A DNA stretch of 64,000 nt from Paenibacillaceae bacterium GAS479 (GCA_900105225.1 LT629764.1:3740501-3804500), one strand, 5' to 3'. Counted from the stretch's first letter, positions 17,258 through 26,607 are shown. The notes: generated by a model not told the origin, from the sequence alone. A program made the numbers and translations.

Positions 17258-18589
17258 ATGGACAAAAAAGCGGTCCGCGGCTGGGTTTGGTACGATTGGG
17301 CGAACTCCGCTTTTGCCACCACGATGCTGGCCGCCGTCATGCCGGTTTATTATGAATCGGTTGCCGGCAGCGGCCTCGAAGGAAATTTGGCCCAAACCTA
17401 CTGGGCCAACACGCAGAGCATTGCAATGCTGCTTGTTGCTGTCCTGTCGCCGCTAGCTGGAGCGGCTGCGGATTTGTCTCGCTCCAAGCTGCGCTTCCTG
17501 GTCGCCTTCACGATCCTTGGTGCGGTATCAAGCTCGCTGATGGCATTTGCCGGAGAAGGAGATTGGCTGTTTGCCTCCTCTTTGCTCGTGCTCGGCATCG
17601 TTGGCTTCTCGACGGGTAATACATTTTATGACGCCCTGCTGCGGGACGGAGTGCCGGAGGAGCAGCGGCATGCCGTCAGCGCTCGGGGGTACGCCTATGG
17701 TTATGCTGGCGGCGGCGTGCTGCTAGCGATCAATCTGCTCATGATTTTGCAATGGGAGCAGCTTGGCTTCCCGAGTAAAACAGCAGCAACTCAGCTCGTG
17801 TTCGCCACAGTCGGCGTCTGGTGGCTGTTGTTCGCGCTGCCTCTGTTCACCCGATGGAAGGAGTCGCGCCCTAGTGAGGAGAAGGGAGGCTCCATGTCCG
17901 TGCTTGGCGCGGCGGGCGCATCCTTCGGTAGGCTTGGGCAGTCGCTTCGCAGTCTGCGTCGTTATCCTGAATTGCTGAAATATATGGCGGCATTCTGGTT
18001 TTTCAATGATGGAATAAGCACCGTCATCGTCATGGCCACCATTTACGGAGCTGGTATCGGCATTAATTCGGATGACTTAATTCTGGCGCTGCTGCTGACG
18101 CAGTTCACAGGACTGCCGGCTACGCTGCTGTTCGGACGGATGGTAGCTCGCTACGGAGCAAAGCGGATGCTGAGCGGCTCACTGCTCGTTTACCTGGGCA
18201 TCGTTGTGCTTGGTTATTTTATGACCAGTTCGGTCCATTTTTTCGCGCTGGCCTTTCTCGTCGGCCTCGTACAGGGCGGCAGCCAGGCGTCGGCCCGCTC
18301 GCTATACGCGAGACTTGTTCCAATCGACCGCTCGGGTGAATGGTTCGGCTTCCTGGCGCTCAGCAGCAAGTTTACCTCCATACTGGGGCCGCTCGTGTTT
18401 TCCATCACCGGTACGCTGACCGGTTCCAGCCGAGCGGCGATTCTGTCGGTCGCGGCATTTTTTGTGATCGGCTTCGCGCTGTTGCAGCTCGTCAACTTCC
18501 AGCGAGGCGCCGAGCAGGCAGCGCTTGTTGTGCCGGAAGCGGGCAGCGGCAAGGGGACTAGTGGCGGCGGAGGAAGCCTCCACGCTTAA
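17258..18589 (+). CDS. MFS transporter, UMF1/Vps22-like family
   Basis: 443-residue membrane protein with about twelve transmembrane helices. The N-terminal GWVWYDWANSAFATTM block is the signature of the UMF1 (Atg22-like) MFS branch, and GNTFYDALLRD with the following AYGYAGGG is also typical. It probably exports or imports small solutes; the substrate is unknown. I start at ATG 17258, seven bases after AAAGGGGG; the frame is open further upstream to 17153 but has no ribosome binding site there. The Gly/Ser-rich tail is short. A strong terminator follows. Confidence 0.85.
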   Translation: MDKKAVRGWVWYDWANSAFATTMLAAVMPVYYESVAGSGLEGNLAQTYWANTQSIAMLLVAVLSPLAGAAADLSRSKLRFLVAFTILGAVSSSLMAFAGEGDWLFASSLLVLGIVGFSTGNTFYDALLRDGVPEEQRHAVSARGYAYGYAGGGVLLAINLLMILQWEQLGFPSKTAATQLVFATVGVWWLLFALPLFTRWKESRPSEEKGGSMSVLGAAGASFGRLGQSLRSLRRYPELLKYMAAFWFFNDGISTVIVMATIYGAGIGINSDDLILALLLTQFTGLPATLLFGRMVARYGAKRMLSGSLLVYLGIVVLGYFMTSSVHFFALAFLVGLVQGGSQASARSLYARLVPIDRSGEWFGFLALSSKFTSILGPLVFSITGTLTGSSRAAILSVAAFFVIGFALLQLVNFQRGAEQAALVVPEAGSGKGTSGGGGSLHA

Positions 18590-18602
18590 CAGCATAAAAT
18601 CG

Positions 18603-18657
18603 CAAAGCCCCTTGCGGCCGGCACGCCTTAGCGCGTCAGTTGCAAGGGGCTTTGCTT
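18603..18657. terminator. Terminator between convergent MFS and corA genes
   Basis: Perfect 14-bp arms GCAAAGCCCCTTGC and GCAAGGGGCTTTGC with a 27-bp loop that can form its own small stem. It lies between convergent genes; the U-run is poor on both strands. Confidence 0.6.
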
Positions 18658-18703
18658 ATGCGTGGAGGCTCTGCCGGCGCAGTTTCGCAACATCGCGGGC
18701 CGT

Positions 18704-19639
18704 TCATAGCCATTCCTTTTTGCGGAAGAAGAATAACATTCCCCCGCCGAGTAGAAACATGAAGCCCAGCAGGAAGTAGAAGCCGTAATAGAATTCTGCA
18801 CCTGGCATATGGGCGAAATTCATTCCGTAGATACCGGTGATGAAGGTCAGCGGCATGAAGATCGTCGTTAGCGCGGTAAACACACGCATGATCTCATTCG
18901 CTCGATTGGAAAGGCTTGACTGATAAGCCTCGCGCAAGTTGCCCATCAAATCGCGGTACGTGTCAAACGTCTCCGTAATCTTCACGGCGTTCTCCAAAAT
19001 ATCGCTGAAATACTTCTGGAGCTGATCGTCGATCAGCCGCAAATCCTTCTTATTAAGCGTGGCGATAACTTCGCGCTGTGGTCCGAGCACTTTTTTGAGC
19101 CAGAGAATTTCACTGCGCAGTCCGATGATCTCATTCAGATGAGATTTCTTGGTATGCATCAGAATATCCTCTTCGAGGCTCTCGATACGGGCTTCGATCC
19201 GGTCGCCAACGATAAAGTAATTATCCACAACAAGGTCGACCAGATGATACAGGAAGCGGTCTGGCCGGCTGATCTCTTGTTCCCATAAAATAGGCTTCAG
19301 CGAGCGCAGCTCGTTGATCTTTTGCTTAGTAACAGTAATGATATAATGGCGTCCCAGGAAAATGTTCAGCGCACGGAGAAATATCTCTTCGTCGTCAAAC
19401 CGAATACTGTTGATTACGATAAAATAATGCCCTTCATAAAGCTCGATCTTCGGACGCTGCTCCTCATCGCTGAGGCAGTCCTCAACGGCCAGATCATGCA
19501 AGCCGAACAGCGGCTGCAAATAGGCGAGATCCTCGACATCTGCGTCGATCCAATAAAATCCCTCCAGTGGAGGGGAAAGAGTTGCTTCCAATTGATCTAC
19601 CGGCGTAAATACGCCGTTGTTGACCATCCGGATTTTCAT
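18704..19639 (-). CDS. corA: CorA family magnesium/cobalt transporter
   Basis: 311 residues. A cytoplasmic N-terminal alpha/beta domain is followed by long helices and two C-terminal transmembrane helices. The signature YGMNF lies at the end of the first helix, with a polar loop (AHMPGAEFYYG) before the second. The basic end FFRKKEWL is typical. It forms a homopentameric channel. ATG 19639 is preceded by GAGAGGAGAT on the minus strand. It is monocistronic. Confidence 0.93.
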   Translation of the reverse strand: MKIRMVNNGVFTPVDQLEATLSPPLEGFYWIDADVEDLAYLQPLFGLHDLAVEDCLSDEEQRPKIELYEGHYFIVINSIRFDDEEIFLRALNIFLGRHYIITVTKQKINELRSLKPILWEQEISRPDRFLYHLVDLVVDNYFIVGDRIEARIESLEEDILMHTKKSHLNEIIGLRSEILWLKKVLGPQREVIATLNKKDLRLIDDQLQKYFSDILENAVKITETFDTYRDLMGNLREAYQSSLSNRANEIMRVFTALTTIFMPLTFITGIYGMNFAHMPGAEFYYGFYFLLGFMFLLGGGMLFFFRKKEWL

Positions 19640-19775
19640 GGTCCATATCTCCTCTCGGTCTAGAAGACGAAAGAGAAGCCGGATGCCCGGGCCTGGGCGG
19701 CCCGCCGGTCGGCGGAGAAAACGCCTATCTTAAATCAGCGGGAGGGCGCGCGCCCCGCGATTCGGCAGACAGAGA

Positions 19776-19871
19776 TTAACAGCCATGCAAGGCGGGATCC
19801 GGCTTGTCGTCTTCTTGGTGATGGCTTGCGGGTGTAGATTTGGGTGCAGGCTTCGGCCTATCGCCTTCCAT
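19776..19871 (-). CDS. Small hypothetical protein, 31 residues
   Basis: Begins MEGDRPKPAPKSTPASHHQE and ends in a cysteine. It is Pro/Lys/His-rich with no membrane segment and no known domain. Support comes mainly from a good ribosome binding site (AAAGGAGTG, eight bases before the ATG). It sits in the otherwise empty 436-bp gap between corA and the uracil permease, whose other parts show only the terminator at 20027-20068. Confidence 0.4.
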   Translation of the reverse strand: MEGDRPKPAPKSTPASHHQEDDKPDPALHGC

Positions 19872-20026
19872 GGCGTTTCACTCCTTTGCGAACGGGGATA
19901 AAAGTCTTGTCTAGTATACTCTTCCGTTCAGCTACACTCAAGCGGGAAAATTGGCTCCGGGAACGCATGTTGTAGCTCATTGTTCCCGGCTTATGAACAG
20001 CATATTCAAGCACTTCGACCAGGTTG

Positions 20027-20068
20027 CGGCAAAAAAGAAGCGCCGCGGCCCAATGGGCTTCGCGGCGC
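20027..20068 (-). terminator. Terminator of the uracil permease gene
   Basis: On the minus strand GCGCCGCG-AAGCCCATTGGGC-CGCGGCGC is followed by TTCTTTTTT. Confidence 0.85.
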
Positions 20069-20075
20069 AGACTTA

Positions 20076-21374
20076 TTAGTGTCCGGATTCTTCTTTTTCG
20101 TTGGACAAGCCGGTCACTTCAAAAATCTTGAACAGCAGACTGAATACGATGGCGGCGACTGTCGCGAGGCCCATGCCTGACAAGGAGAAATCGCTGATGA
20201 CAATTTTAGCGCCGCTCAGGCCAGTTACCAGCACGATCGTTGTCAGGTACAGATTGATTGGACGGCTATAGTCGACTCTCGATTCAACGAGCATGCGCAG
20301 GCCGGAGGCGGCAATGACGCCGAACAGCAGCAGCGACACTCCACCCATGACAGGTACCGGAATATTGGCGACCAGCGCCGAAAACTTGCCCATGAAGGAC
20401 AGCACAATAGCGATGACTGCGGCGCCGCCGATGACATAGGTGGAGTACACCTTCGTAATGGCAAGTACGCCGATATTTTCGCCGTAGGTCGTATTCGGCG
20501 TAGCTCCGGTGAAGCCGGATAGAATTGTGCTGACACCGTTGCCGAGCATGGAGCGATGCAGGCCGGGGTCTTTGGATAGATCCCTTTTGACAATATTGCT
20601 GGTGACGTTCAGGTGGCCGACATGCTCTGCAATAACAACGAATGCTGCCGGAATAATAATGAGAATGGCGCTCCATTCGAACACCGGTGCCGTGAACACG
20701 GGCAGTTGAAGCCAAGAAGCTTTGCTCAAAGCATCGCCAGTCGAGCCGCTCAATCCCATTGCCCAAGCCATGGCATAACCGCCAACGATGCCGATTAGAA
20801 TTGGGATAATCTTGAGAAATCCGCGCAGCAGCACCGAACCGAGCACCGTGATGAGCAGCGTAGTGATGGACAGCAGAATCAAGTCGGGATCAGGCGTCCA
20901 AGGTTTGGATGTATCGGGGCTGATCCAGCCAGCCATACGTGCTGCGACCGGAATGAGCTCCAAGCCGATAACTACGACAATTGCTCCCATGGCAGCTGGC
21001 GGGAAAATAACATTAATCCAACCAATGCCGGCAAATTGAATGATAATCGCGACTAAAGTGAAGATGACACCGGCTGCGATGAAACCGCCGAGTGCGGCCG
21101 CATAACTACCGCCGGTTGTTTGGGTGGTGATTACCGTCGTTGCCGGTACGATGAAGGCAAAGCTTGATCCGAGGTAAGCCGGAATTTTGCCCTTAGTGAT
21201 GAAGATGTACAGCAGAGTGCCGATGCCGTTCATTAACAGGCAGATCGCAGGGTCTACGCCGAGCAGATTTGGCACGAGCACGGTGGCGCCGAACATGGCG
21301 AATAGATGCTGCAGACTGAGCAGCAGGCCGAGAACGGTAGGCGGTTTTTCCAACACTCCGATTTCTCTTTTCAT
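20076..21374 (-). CDS. uraA: Uracil/xanthine permease (NCS2/UraA family)
   Basis: 432-residue nucleobase:proton symporter with about fourteen membrane segments. KREIGVLEKPPTVLGLLLSL at the N-terminus, the QHLFAMFGATVLVP motif, and the substrate-site helices (VIAEHVGHLNV and GVTPNTTYGEN-like GATPNTTYGENIG) favour a uracil permease. I start at ATG 21374, seven bases after AAAGGAG; upstream in-frame ATGs lack ribosome binding sites. A minus-strand promoter lies about 95 bp upstream. No PyrR or purine riboswitch leader is recognised in the leader. Confidence 0.9.
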   Translation of the reverse strand: MKREIGVLEKPPTVLGLLLSLQHLFAMFGATVLVPNLLGVDPAICLLMNGIGTLLYIFITKGKIPAYLGSSFAFIVPATTVITTQTTGGSYAAALGGFIAAGVIFTLVAIIIQFAGIGWINVIFPPAAMGAIVVVIGLELIPVAARMAGWISPDTSKPWTPDPDLILLSITTLLITVLGSVLLRGFLKIIPILIGIVGGYAMAWAMGLSGSTGDALSKASWLQLPVFTAPVFEWSAILIIIPAAFVVIAEHVGHLNVTSNIVKRDLSKDPGLHRSMLGNGVSTILSGFTGATPNTTYGENIGVLAITKVYSTYVIGGAAVIAIVLSFMGKFSALVANIPVPVMGGVSLLLFGVIAASGLRMLVESRVDYSRPINLYLTTIVLVTGLSGAKIVISDFSLSGMGLATVAAIVFSLLFKIFEVTGLSNEKEESGH

Positions 21375-21466
21375 AAATGACGCTCCTTTATATAGGGATG
21401 GATTAGCTCTCGAGCTGGCAATTCGCAGTGTTAATGAGTCAGTTGAGTGCAGGCACAAACGTGTTC

Positions 21467-21495
21467 ATTCTACAGGCTTGTCAGGAATTTGACAA
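21467..21495 (-). promoter_or_regulatory. Candidate promoter of the uracil permease gene
   Basis: On the minus strand TTGTCA, a 17-bp spacer, then TAGAAT. Confidence 0.55.
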
Positions 21496-21537
21496 TGATT
21501 ATTCTGAAGTGAAGCCGACATTTCCTGTAACCCGTTC

Positions 21538-21566
21538 TTGACGGCAGCAGGGCGATCTATTATTGT
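21538..21566 (+). promoter_or_regulatory. Candidate promoter of the met operon
   Basis: TTGACG (21538-21543), a 17-bp spacer, TATTGT (21561-21566), ending about 40 bp before the SAM aptamer. Confidence 0.55.
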
Positions 21567-21607
21567 AGAGGGGAGCAACACCCGAAACGTTAACTGAATA
21601 CGTAACT

Positions 21608-21722
21608 TTCTTATCAAGAGTAGGCGGAGGGACCAGCCCGATGAAGCCCGGCAACCGGCGTATTAACGCACGGTGCTAATTCTTGCGGATATGCCATAAT
21701 TGGTTATGTCTGAGAGATGAGA
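21608..21722 (+). promoter_or_regulatory. SAM-I riboswitch (S-box)
   Basis: Contains the S-box core in order: TTATCAAGAG, TAGGCGGAGGGACCAG, CCCGATGAAGCCCGGCAACC, then the GGTGCTAATTC junction and the closing strand that pairs with the start (TCTGAGAGATGAGA). SAM binding stabilises the terminator form and turns the downstream methionine genes off. It precedes metA-metI-metC, as expected. Confidence 0.97.
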
Positions 21723-21745
21723 GAGGTGCATGTGTTTTTATACAC

Positions 21746-21778
21746 GACCCCTCTCTGTTGCGCTAGGGGTCTTTTTTT
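21746..21778 (+). terminator. S-box expression-platform terminator
   Basis: GACCCCT and AGGGGTC arms followed by TTTTTTT. The upstream GAGAGAGG can pair with the terminator 5' side (CCTCTCT) as antiterminator. Confidence 0.85.
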
Positions 21779-21848
21779 ATGCGTTTTATCGCATCCCCTG
21801 AGAGTTCTCGTTCCACGTTTTGAATACAAAACCGAAGGAGTGACGAAC

Positions 21849-22766
21849 ATGCCCATCAAAGTGCCCGACAATCTGCCGGCAAAAGAAGTGCTGGCTGAAG
21901 AGAATATTTTCGTCATGGACGAAAGCATTGCCTACCACCAGGACATCCGCCCGCTCAGAATCGCGATTCTGAACCTGATGCCTACCAAGGAGACGACCGA
22001 GACACAGCTGCTCCGCCTAATCGGTAATACGCCGCTGCAGGTAGAGGCCGTACTGCTGCATCCTAAGTCGCACACATCCAAAAACACCTCATCGCAGCAT
22101 CTGCAGTCGTTCTACAAGACGTTTGAGGAAATCGCCCATCTGTATTTTGACGGTCTGCTTATCACCGGTGCACCGGTAGAGCATATGCCGTTCGAAGAGG
22201 TTAATTACTGGGAAGAGCTCAAAGACATTATGGATTGGAGCCGCAGCCACGTCACTTCGACATTCCATATTTGTTGGGCTTCACAGGCAGGGCTTTATCA
22301 TCATTACGGCGTGCCTAAGTACGATTTGGATCAAAAGATTTTCGGCGTATATCCGCACACGATCAGCAAAAGAAATGTCAGCCTGCTGCGCGGCTTCGAC
22401 GAGCAGTTCTTCGTACCGCAGTCCCGCCATACGGAAGTGCGCCGCGAGGATATCGAAGGTATTTCTGATCTGGAAATTCTTTCGGAATCGCCGGATGCCG
22501 GCGTTTATCTAGTCGCCTCTAGGGATGGTCGGCAGATTTTTGTCACGGGGCATTCCGAATACGATCCCGAGACGCTCAAGTATGAGTATGATCGCGACAT
22601 CGCTAAGGGCATGGAAATCGCTTTGCCGGCGAACTATTACCCGGGTAATGATCCGTCCCGCCAGCCGCTGTCCACATGGAGAGCTCATGCCAATCTGCTG
22701 TACAGCAACTGGCTCAACTATTATGTTTACCAACAAACGCCGTTTGATCTTGGAGCAAATATTTAG
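21849..22766 (+). CDS. metA: Homoserine O-acetyltransferase, MetA type
   Basis: 305 residues; acylates homoserine in the first step of methionine synthesis. The nucleophile is Cys142 ([10 protein letters not shown]), with the GHSEYD His region near the C-terminus. Residue 111 is Glu (ITGAPVE); in characterised MetA enzymes Glu here specifies acetyl-CoA and Gly specifies succinyl-CoA, so acetyl transfer is predicted despite the common succinyltransferase annotation. I start at ATG 21849 with GAAGGAGTG; the frame is open back into the riboswitch but has no translation start there. It is the first gene of an S-box-controlled operon. Confidence 0.95.
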   Translation: MPIKVPDNLPAKEVLAEENIFVMDESIAYHQDIRPLRIAILNLMPTKETTETQLLRLIGNTPLQVEAVLLHPKSHTSKNTSSQHLQSFYKTFEEIAHLYFDGLLITGAPVEHMPFEEVNYWEELKDIMDWSRSHVTSTFHICWASQAGLYHHYGVPKYDLDQKIFGVYPHTISKRNVSLLRGFDEQFFVPQSRHTEVRREDIEGISDLEILSESPDAGVYLVASRDGRQIFVTGHSEYDPETLKYEYDRDIAKGMEIALPANYYPGNDPSRQPLSTWRAHANLLYSNWLNYYVYQQTPFDLGANI

Positions 22767-22808
22767 AACCACATTACCTTACTCAACCGTGAAGGAGCGC
22801 GCCTGCCC

Positions 22809-23978
22809 ATGAAGATTGAAAGCCGCCTTGCCCAAATCGGATCCATCCAAGAACCTATAACCGGAGCGGTTAACTTCCCCGTGTACCAATCAACGGCGTT
22901 CCGCCATCCCCGTCTGGGAGAAAGTACGGGTTTTGACTATTCCCGCACGAAAAACCCAACCCGTGCCGTCCTTGAGGAGGCCGCTGCGGAGCTGGAATCC
23001 GGCGATGCCGCCTTTGCCTGCAGCTCCGGCATGGCCGCTCTGCAGACGATCTTCGCCCTATTCAGTCAGGGCGATCATCTGATCGTTTCGCTTGATCTTT
23101 ATGGCGGTACATACCGTCTGCTGGAGCGTATCATGTCCCGTTTTGGCATCACCGCCTCTTATGTAGATACGAATGATCTTGCAGCGATGGACAAGTTGGT
23201 TCAGCGGGGGACAAAAGCTGTAATCATCGAGACGCCGACCAATCCGCTGATGATGATTACGGATGTAGAAGCTGTTTGTACGTGGGCTAAGTCCAAAAAT
23301 CTGCTGACGATTGTGGATAATACGCTGCTTACCCCGTTTTTCCAGCGGCCGATTGAGCAGGGAGCGGATATCGTCATTCATAGCGCGACCAAATATTTGG
23401 GTGGGCATAACGATGTACTGGCCGGATTGATCGTGACGAAGGGTAAGGAGCTGTCCGCCGAAATGGCGATCTTGCACAACTCCATCGGAGCGGTGCTTGG
23501 GCCTCAGGATTCCTGGCTGCTTATGCGCGGCATGAAAACGCTGGCGCTGCGCATGGAGCGCCATCAGCATAACGCCACTTGCCTTGCGGAATATTTGCTC
23601 GGCCATCCGGCCATCGCCGAAGTTTACTATCCGGCGCTGAAGGATCATCCCGGCCATGAGATTCAGAACCGGCAATCCTCCGGCAATACGGGCATTTTCT
23701 CCTTCAAGGTCAAAGACGCCCGTTATGTCGAGCCGATTTTGCGCCATATCCAATTGATTGCCTTCGCCGAAAGTCTCGGCGGCGTCGAGTCGTTGATGAC
23801 GTATCCGGCGGTGCAGACGCATGCCGATATTCCGGCGGAGATTCGCAATGCCATCGGCGTTGACGATCGCCTGCTGCGTTTCTCGGTAGGCATCGAGCAT
23901 ACCGATGATTTGATTGCCGATCTGGGTCAGGCGCTGGAAGCTGCCCGTGCCGAGATTGCAGGCGAGGTGCGCGTATGA
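22809..23978 (+). CDS. metI: Cystathionine gamma-synthase / O-acetylhomoserine lyase
   Basis: PLP enzyme of the Cys/Met metabolism family, 389 residues. The PLP lysine is Lys195 (HSATKYLGGHNDV). The family blocks FDYSRTKNPTR, SSGMAA and YGGTYRLLERI are intact. It condenses O-acetylhomoserine with cysteine to cystathionine, or uses sulfide directly. It starts 42 bp after metA with GAAGGAGCG and overlaps the next gene by four bases (ATGA). The pairing with a second paralogue matches Bacillus metIC. Confidence 0.92.
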   Translation: MKIESRLAQIGSIQEPITGAVNFPVYQSTAFRHPRLGESTGFDYSRTKNPTRAVLEEAAAELESGDAAFACSSGMAALQTIFALFSQGDHLIVSLDLYGGTYRLLERIMSRFGITASYVDTNDLAAMDKLVQRGTKAVIIETPTNPLMMITDVEAVCTWAKSKNLLTIVDNTLLTPFFQRPIEQGADIVIHSATKYLGGHNDVLAGLIVTKGKELSAEMAILHNSIGAVLGPQDSWLLMRGMKTLALRMERHQHNATCLAEYLLGHPAIAEVYYPALKDHPGHEIQNRQSSGNTGIFSFKVKDARYVEPILRHIQLIAFAESLGGVESLMTYPAVQTHADIPAEIRNAIGVDDRLLRFSVGIEHTDDLIADLGQALEAARAEIAGEVRV

Positions 23979-25156
23979 GCGGAATAGGCAAAGATGGAAA
24001 AGGCGCTTCAGAGCGCCGCTTCGCGACAAAGCTGCTGCATTTTGGCTCCGAGATCGATCCTCATACAGGAGCGTCCAGCGTGCCAATTGTGCAAGCCTCG
24101 ACGTTCCATCACCATGATATATTCAGCCCGCCGCAGTTTGATTACAGCCGTTCCGGCAACCCGACTCGGGCTGCTGTTGAGAGCGCAATCGCGCTGCTGG
24201 AAGGCGGCACTCGCGGCTTCGCTTTTGCGTCTGGCATGGCGGCCATCTCCAGCACATTCCTGCTGCTGTCGGCTGGCGATCATGTCATCGTAACGGAAGA
24301 TGTATACGGTGGCACTTACCGGCTGCTGACGACAATTCTAACTCGAATGAACATCGAGACGACGTTTGTAGACATGACCGATATAGATGCGGTCAAGGCC
24401 GCGATCAAGCCCAATACGGCGGCGGTATTCATGGAGACACCATCCAATCCGACGCTCAAAATTACGGACATCGCAGCCGTTACCGCCTGGGCCAAGGACA
24501 ATGGGCTGCTAACGATGCTCGATAATACGTTCATGACGCCATACCATCAGCGTCCTTTTGAGTTCGGTGTTGACATCATTCTGCATAGCGCGACCAAGTT
24601 CCTTGGCGGCCACAGTGATGTGCTTGCAGGACTTGCTGTAACGAATGATGAAGAACTCGGCAAACGACTTTATACCTTGCAAAATGGACTCGGCTCCGTG
24701 CTCGCGCCGCAGGAATGCTGGCTGCTCATGCGCGGCATGAAAACACTCCAGGCGCGCATGGAACAGAGCGAGCGCAGCGCCCGCCGACTGGCGGAATGGC
24801 TGGCAGCTCGCAGCGATGTGGCGCGCGTATATTACCCCGGTCTGCCTGAGCATCCCGGCCGGGAAATTCATGAGCGCCAGTCGCTCGGTTATGGCGCCGT
24901 TGTTTCCTTTGATGTCGGCAGCGCCGAGCGTGCCAAAGAAGTGCTCAGCCGCGTACAGATTCCGCTCGTAGCGGTCAGTCTCGGCGCCGTCGAGAGCATT
25001 CTCTCTTATCCGGCGATGATGTCGCATGCGGCGATGCCGGCGGAGGTTCGTGCGGAGCGTGGCATCGGCGACGGTCTGTTGCGTTATTCGGTCGGCCTGG
25101 AGCATATCGATGATCTGCTGGAGGATTTGGATCAAGCGTTGCGAGAGGACTTCTGA
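23975..25156 (+). CDS. metC: Cystathionine beta-lyase
   Basis: 393-residue PLP-dependent lyase converting cystathionine to homocysteine. The PLP lysine is Lys208 (HSATKFLGGHSDV); FDYSRSGNPTR, ASGMAA and VYGGTYRLL are intact. ATG 23975 overlaps the stop of metI, indicating translational coupling. It is assigned as the lyase rather than the synthase by operon order and overall similarity to Bacillus MetC; the two activities cannot be separated by eye with certainty. A terminator follows. Confidence 0.92.
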   Translation: MSGIGKDGKGASERRFATKLLHFGSEIDPHTGASSVPIVQASTFHHHDIFSPPQFDYSRSGNPTRAAVESAIALLEGGTRGFAFASGMAAISSTFLLLSAGDHVIVTEDVYGGTYRLLTTILTRMNIETTFVDMTDIDAVKAAIKPNTAAVFMETPSNPTLKITDIAAVTAWAKDNGLLTMLDNTFMTPYHQRPFEFGVDIILHSATKFLGGHSDVLAGLAVTNDEELGKRLYTLQNGLGSVLAPQECWLLMRGMKTLQARMEQSERSARRLAEWLAARSDVARVYYPGLPEHPGREIHERQSLGYGAVVSFDVGSAERAKEVLSRVQIPLVAVSLGAVESILSYPAMMSHAAMPAEVRAERGIGDGLLRYSVGLEHIDDLLEDLDQALREDF

Positions 25157-25185
25157 GCTTCCAGCAGCCTGTGACTTTTATCATT

Positions 25186-25225
25186 GAAGCCCGGATGGCA
25201 TTTTGCTTTCCGGGCTTCCCTTTTG
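25186..25225 (+). terminator. Terminator of the met operon
   Basis: GAAGCCCGG and CCGGGCTTC arms followed by CCTTTT. The rest of the 308-bp gap to mqnC shows nothing I can identify besides plausible promoter elements near 25360. Confidence 0.8.
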
Positions 25226-25464
25226 GCGGAATCTGACAGCATTAAAAAAGGAAATCCGAATAAGAGAGCGCAATGGGCGATCTACGCTGTTCTTGCGGGG
25301 GCGCACTCGTCCGGGCTTCATTATGGACATGGGATTGCAACGTGACGATGGGAGTCCGTTCATGGTACGATAGGCTGTGAAATAATGAACGTACTACTCA
25401 GGAAGCGGCGGCGCAAGGTGCATAGAACGGCGCGTCGCCTCGCTATAGAAGGGAGGCTGGCAGG

Positions 25465-26598
25465 ATGCAACAAGTGGACCACGTGCTGGAAAAGGCACTG
25501 CGAGGAGAGCGAATTAGCCTTGAGGACTGCATCGTGCTTTTGGAGTCGGATGAAATTGAGAAAATGGGGCGGGTTGCCGATGAGCTGATGAGGCGTCAGC
25601 ATCCCGAGCCGATCGTAACATTCAATATCGGCCGCAACATCAATTACACGAATGTATGTGATGTTTACTGCCGGTTCTGTGCCTTTTATCGCCCGCCGGG
25701 CTCCAAGGAAGGGTATGTGCTATCGGATGATACGATCCTGCAGAAGATCCAGGAGACGGTCGATGTAGGCGGTGACGAGATTCTGATGCAGGGCGGTGTT
25801 AACCCCGATCTGCCTTTCGAATACTACCTGGATCTTCTGCGCAAGATCAAGGATCGTTTCCCAGGAATTACGATGCACAGCTTCTCTCCGGCAGAGATTC
25901 AGAAGATGAAGGTATTGTCCGGCCTGACTCTGGACGAAACGCTGCGTCAGCTGCATGAAGCTGGCCTGGACTCGCTGCCTGGCGGCGGCGGAGAAATTCT
26001 CGACGACCGGACACGCCGCAAAATCAGCCGGTTGAAGGGCTCCTGGACCGACTGGATGGATACGATGAAAGCGGCATGGCGCAACGGCATGAACACAACC
26101 GCAACGATGGTGTACGGCTTTGGTGAATCGATGGAGGAGCGGGCGCTGCATATGCTTCGCGTTCGTGAAGCACAAGATGAGTGCAAGGAGCTAGGTTATC
26201 CTTCGCCAGGTTTCCTGGCGTTCATTACTTGGCCGTTCCAGCCCGACAATACGAACCTCAAGCGGGAGAAATCCAAGCCGGAGGAATATCTGAAGATGGT
26301 CGCCATCAATCGCATCATGCTGGACAACATCCCGAACATGCAGGCCAGCTGGGTAACGATGGGACCGGATATTGGCAAGCAGTCGCTGTCCTACGGTGTT
26401 AATGACTTCGGCAGCACGATGCTGGAGGAGAACGTTGTCTCTGCCGCCGGTACGACGCATAAAGTCAATATCGAGCTGATTTTGCAATACATCCGTGATG
26501 TAGGCAAAATTCCTGCTCAGCGTAATACGAAGTACAGTATCCTTCGTGTGTTCAATGAAGGCGAGCATGCGGAACGCGATTTTGTGATGCAGAACTAG
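25465..26598 (+). CDS. mqnC: Cyclic dehypoxanthinyl futalosine synthase
   Basis: Radical SAM enzyme of the futalosine route to menaquinone, 377 residues. The cluster cysteines are Cys65, Cys69 and Cys72 (CDVYCRFC). The QGGVNPDLP block, PGGGGEIL and WPFQPDNTNL are typical of MqnC. GAAGGGAGG lies 14 bases before the ATG. The last 166 bp of coding sequence lie inside the left copy of the 175-bp repeat that bounds the integrated island, so the gene ends exactly where the island begins but remains full length. Native transcription termination was probably displaced 18 kb away. Confidence 0.96.
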   Translation: MQQVDHVLEKALRGERISLEDCIVLLESDEIEKMGRVADELMRRQHPEPIVTFNIGRNINYTNVCDVYCRFCAFYRPPGSKEGYVLSDDTILQKIQETVDVGGDEILMQGGVNPDLPFEYYLDLLRKIKDRFPGITMHSFSPAEIQKMKVLSGLTLDETLRQLHEAGLDSLPGGGGEILDDRTRRKISRLKGSWTDWMDTMKAAWRNGMNTTATMVYGFGESMEERALHMLRVREAQDECKELGYPSPGFLAFITWPFQPDNTNLKREKSKPEEYLKMVAINRIMLDNIPNMQASWVTMGPDIGKQSLSYGVNDFGSTMLEENVVSAAGTTHKVNIELILQYIRDVGKIPAQRNTKYSILRVFNEGEHAERDFVMQN

Positions 26599-26607
26599 GC
26601 GGATTTA
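26433..26607 (+). repeat. attL: left copy of 175-bp mqnC 3'-end repeat
   Basis: Starts in CGTTGTCTCTGCCGCCGG and ends GGCGGATTTA, nine bases past the mqnC stop. It is identical base for base to 44713-44887. This copy completes mqnC. Confidence 0.95.

Noticed and set aside
20076-21374. Purine riboswitch before the permease gene
   Set aside because: The leader lacks the conserved purine aptamer junction and loop motifs.
25465-26598. mqnC disrupted by the island
   Set aside because: The left repeat supplies the full C-terminus and stop codon; the protein is of normal length.
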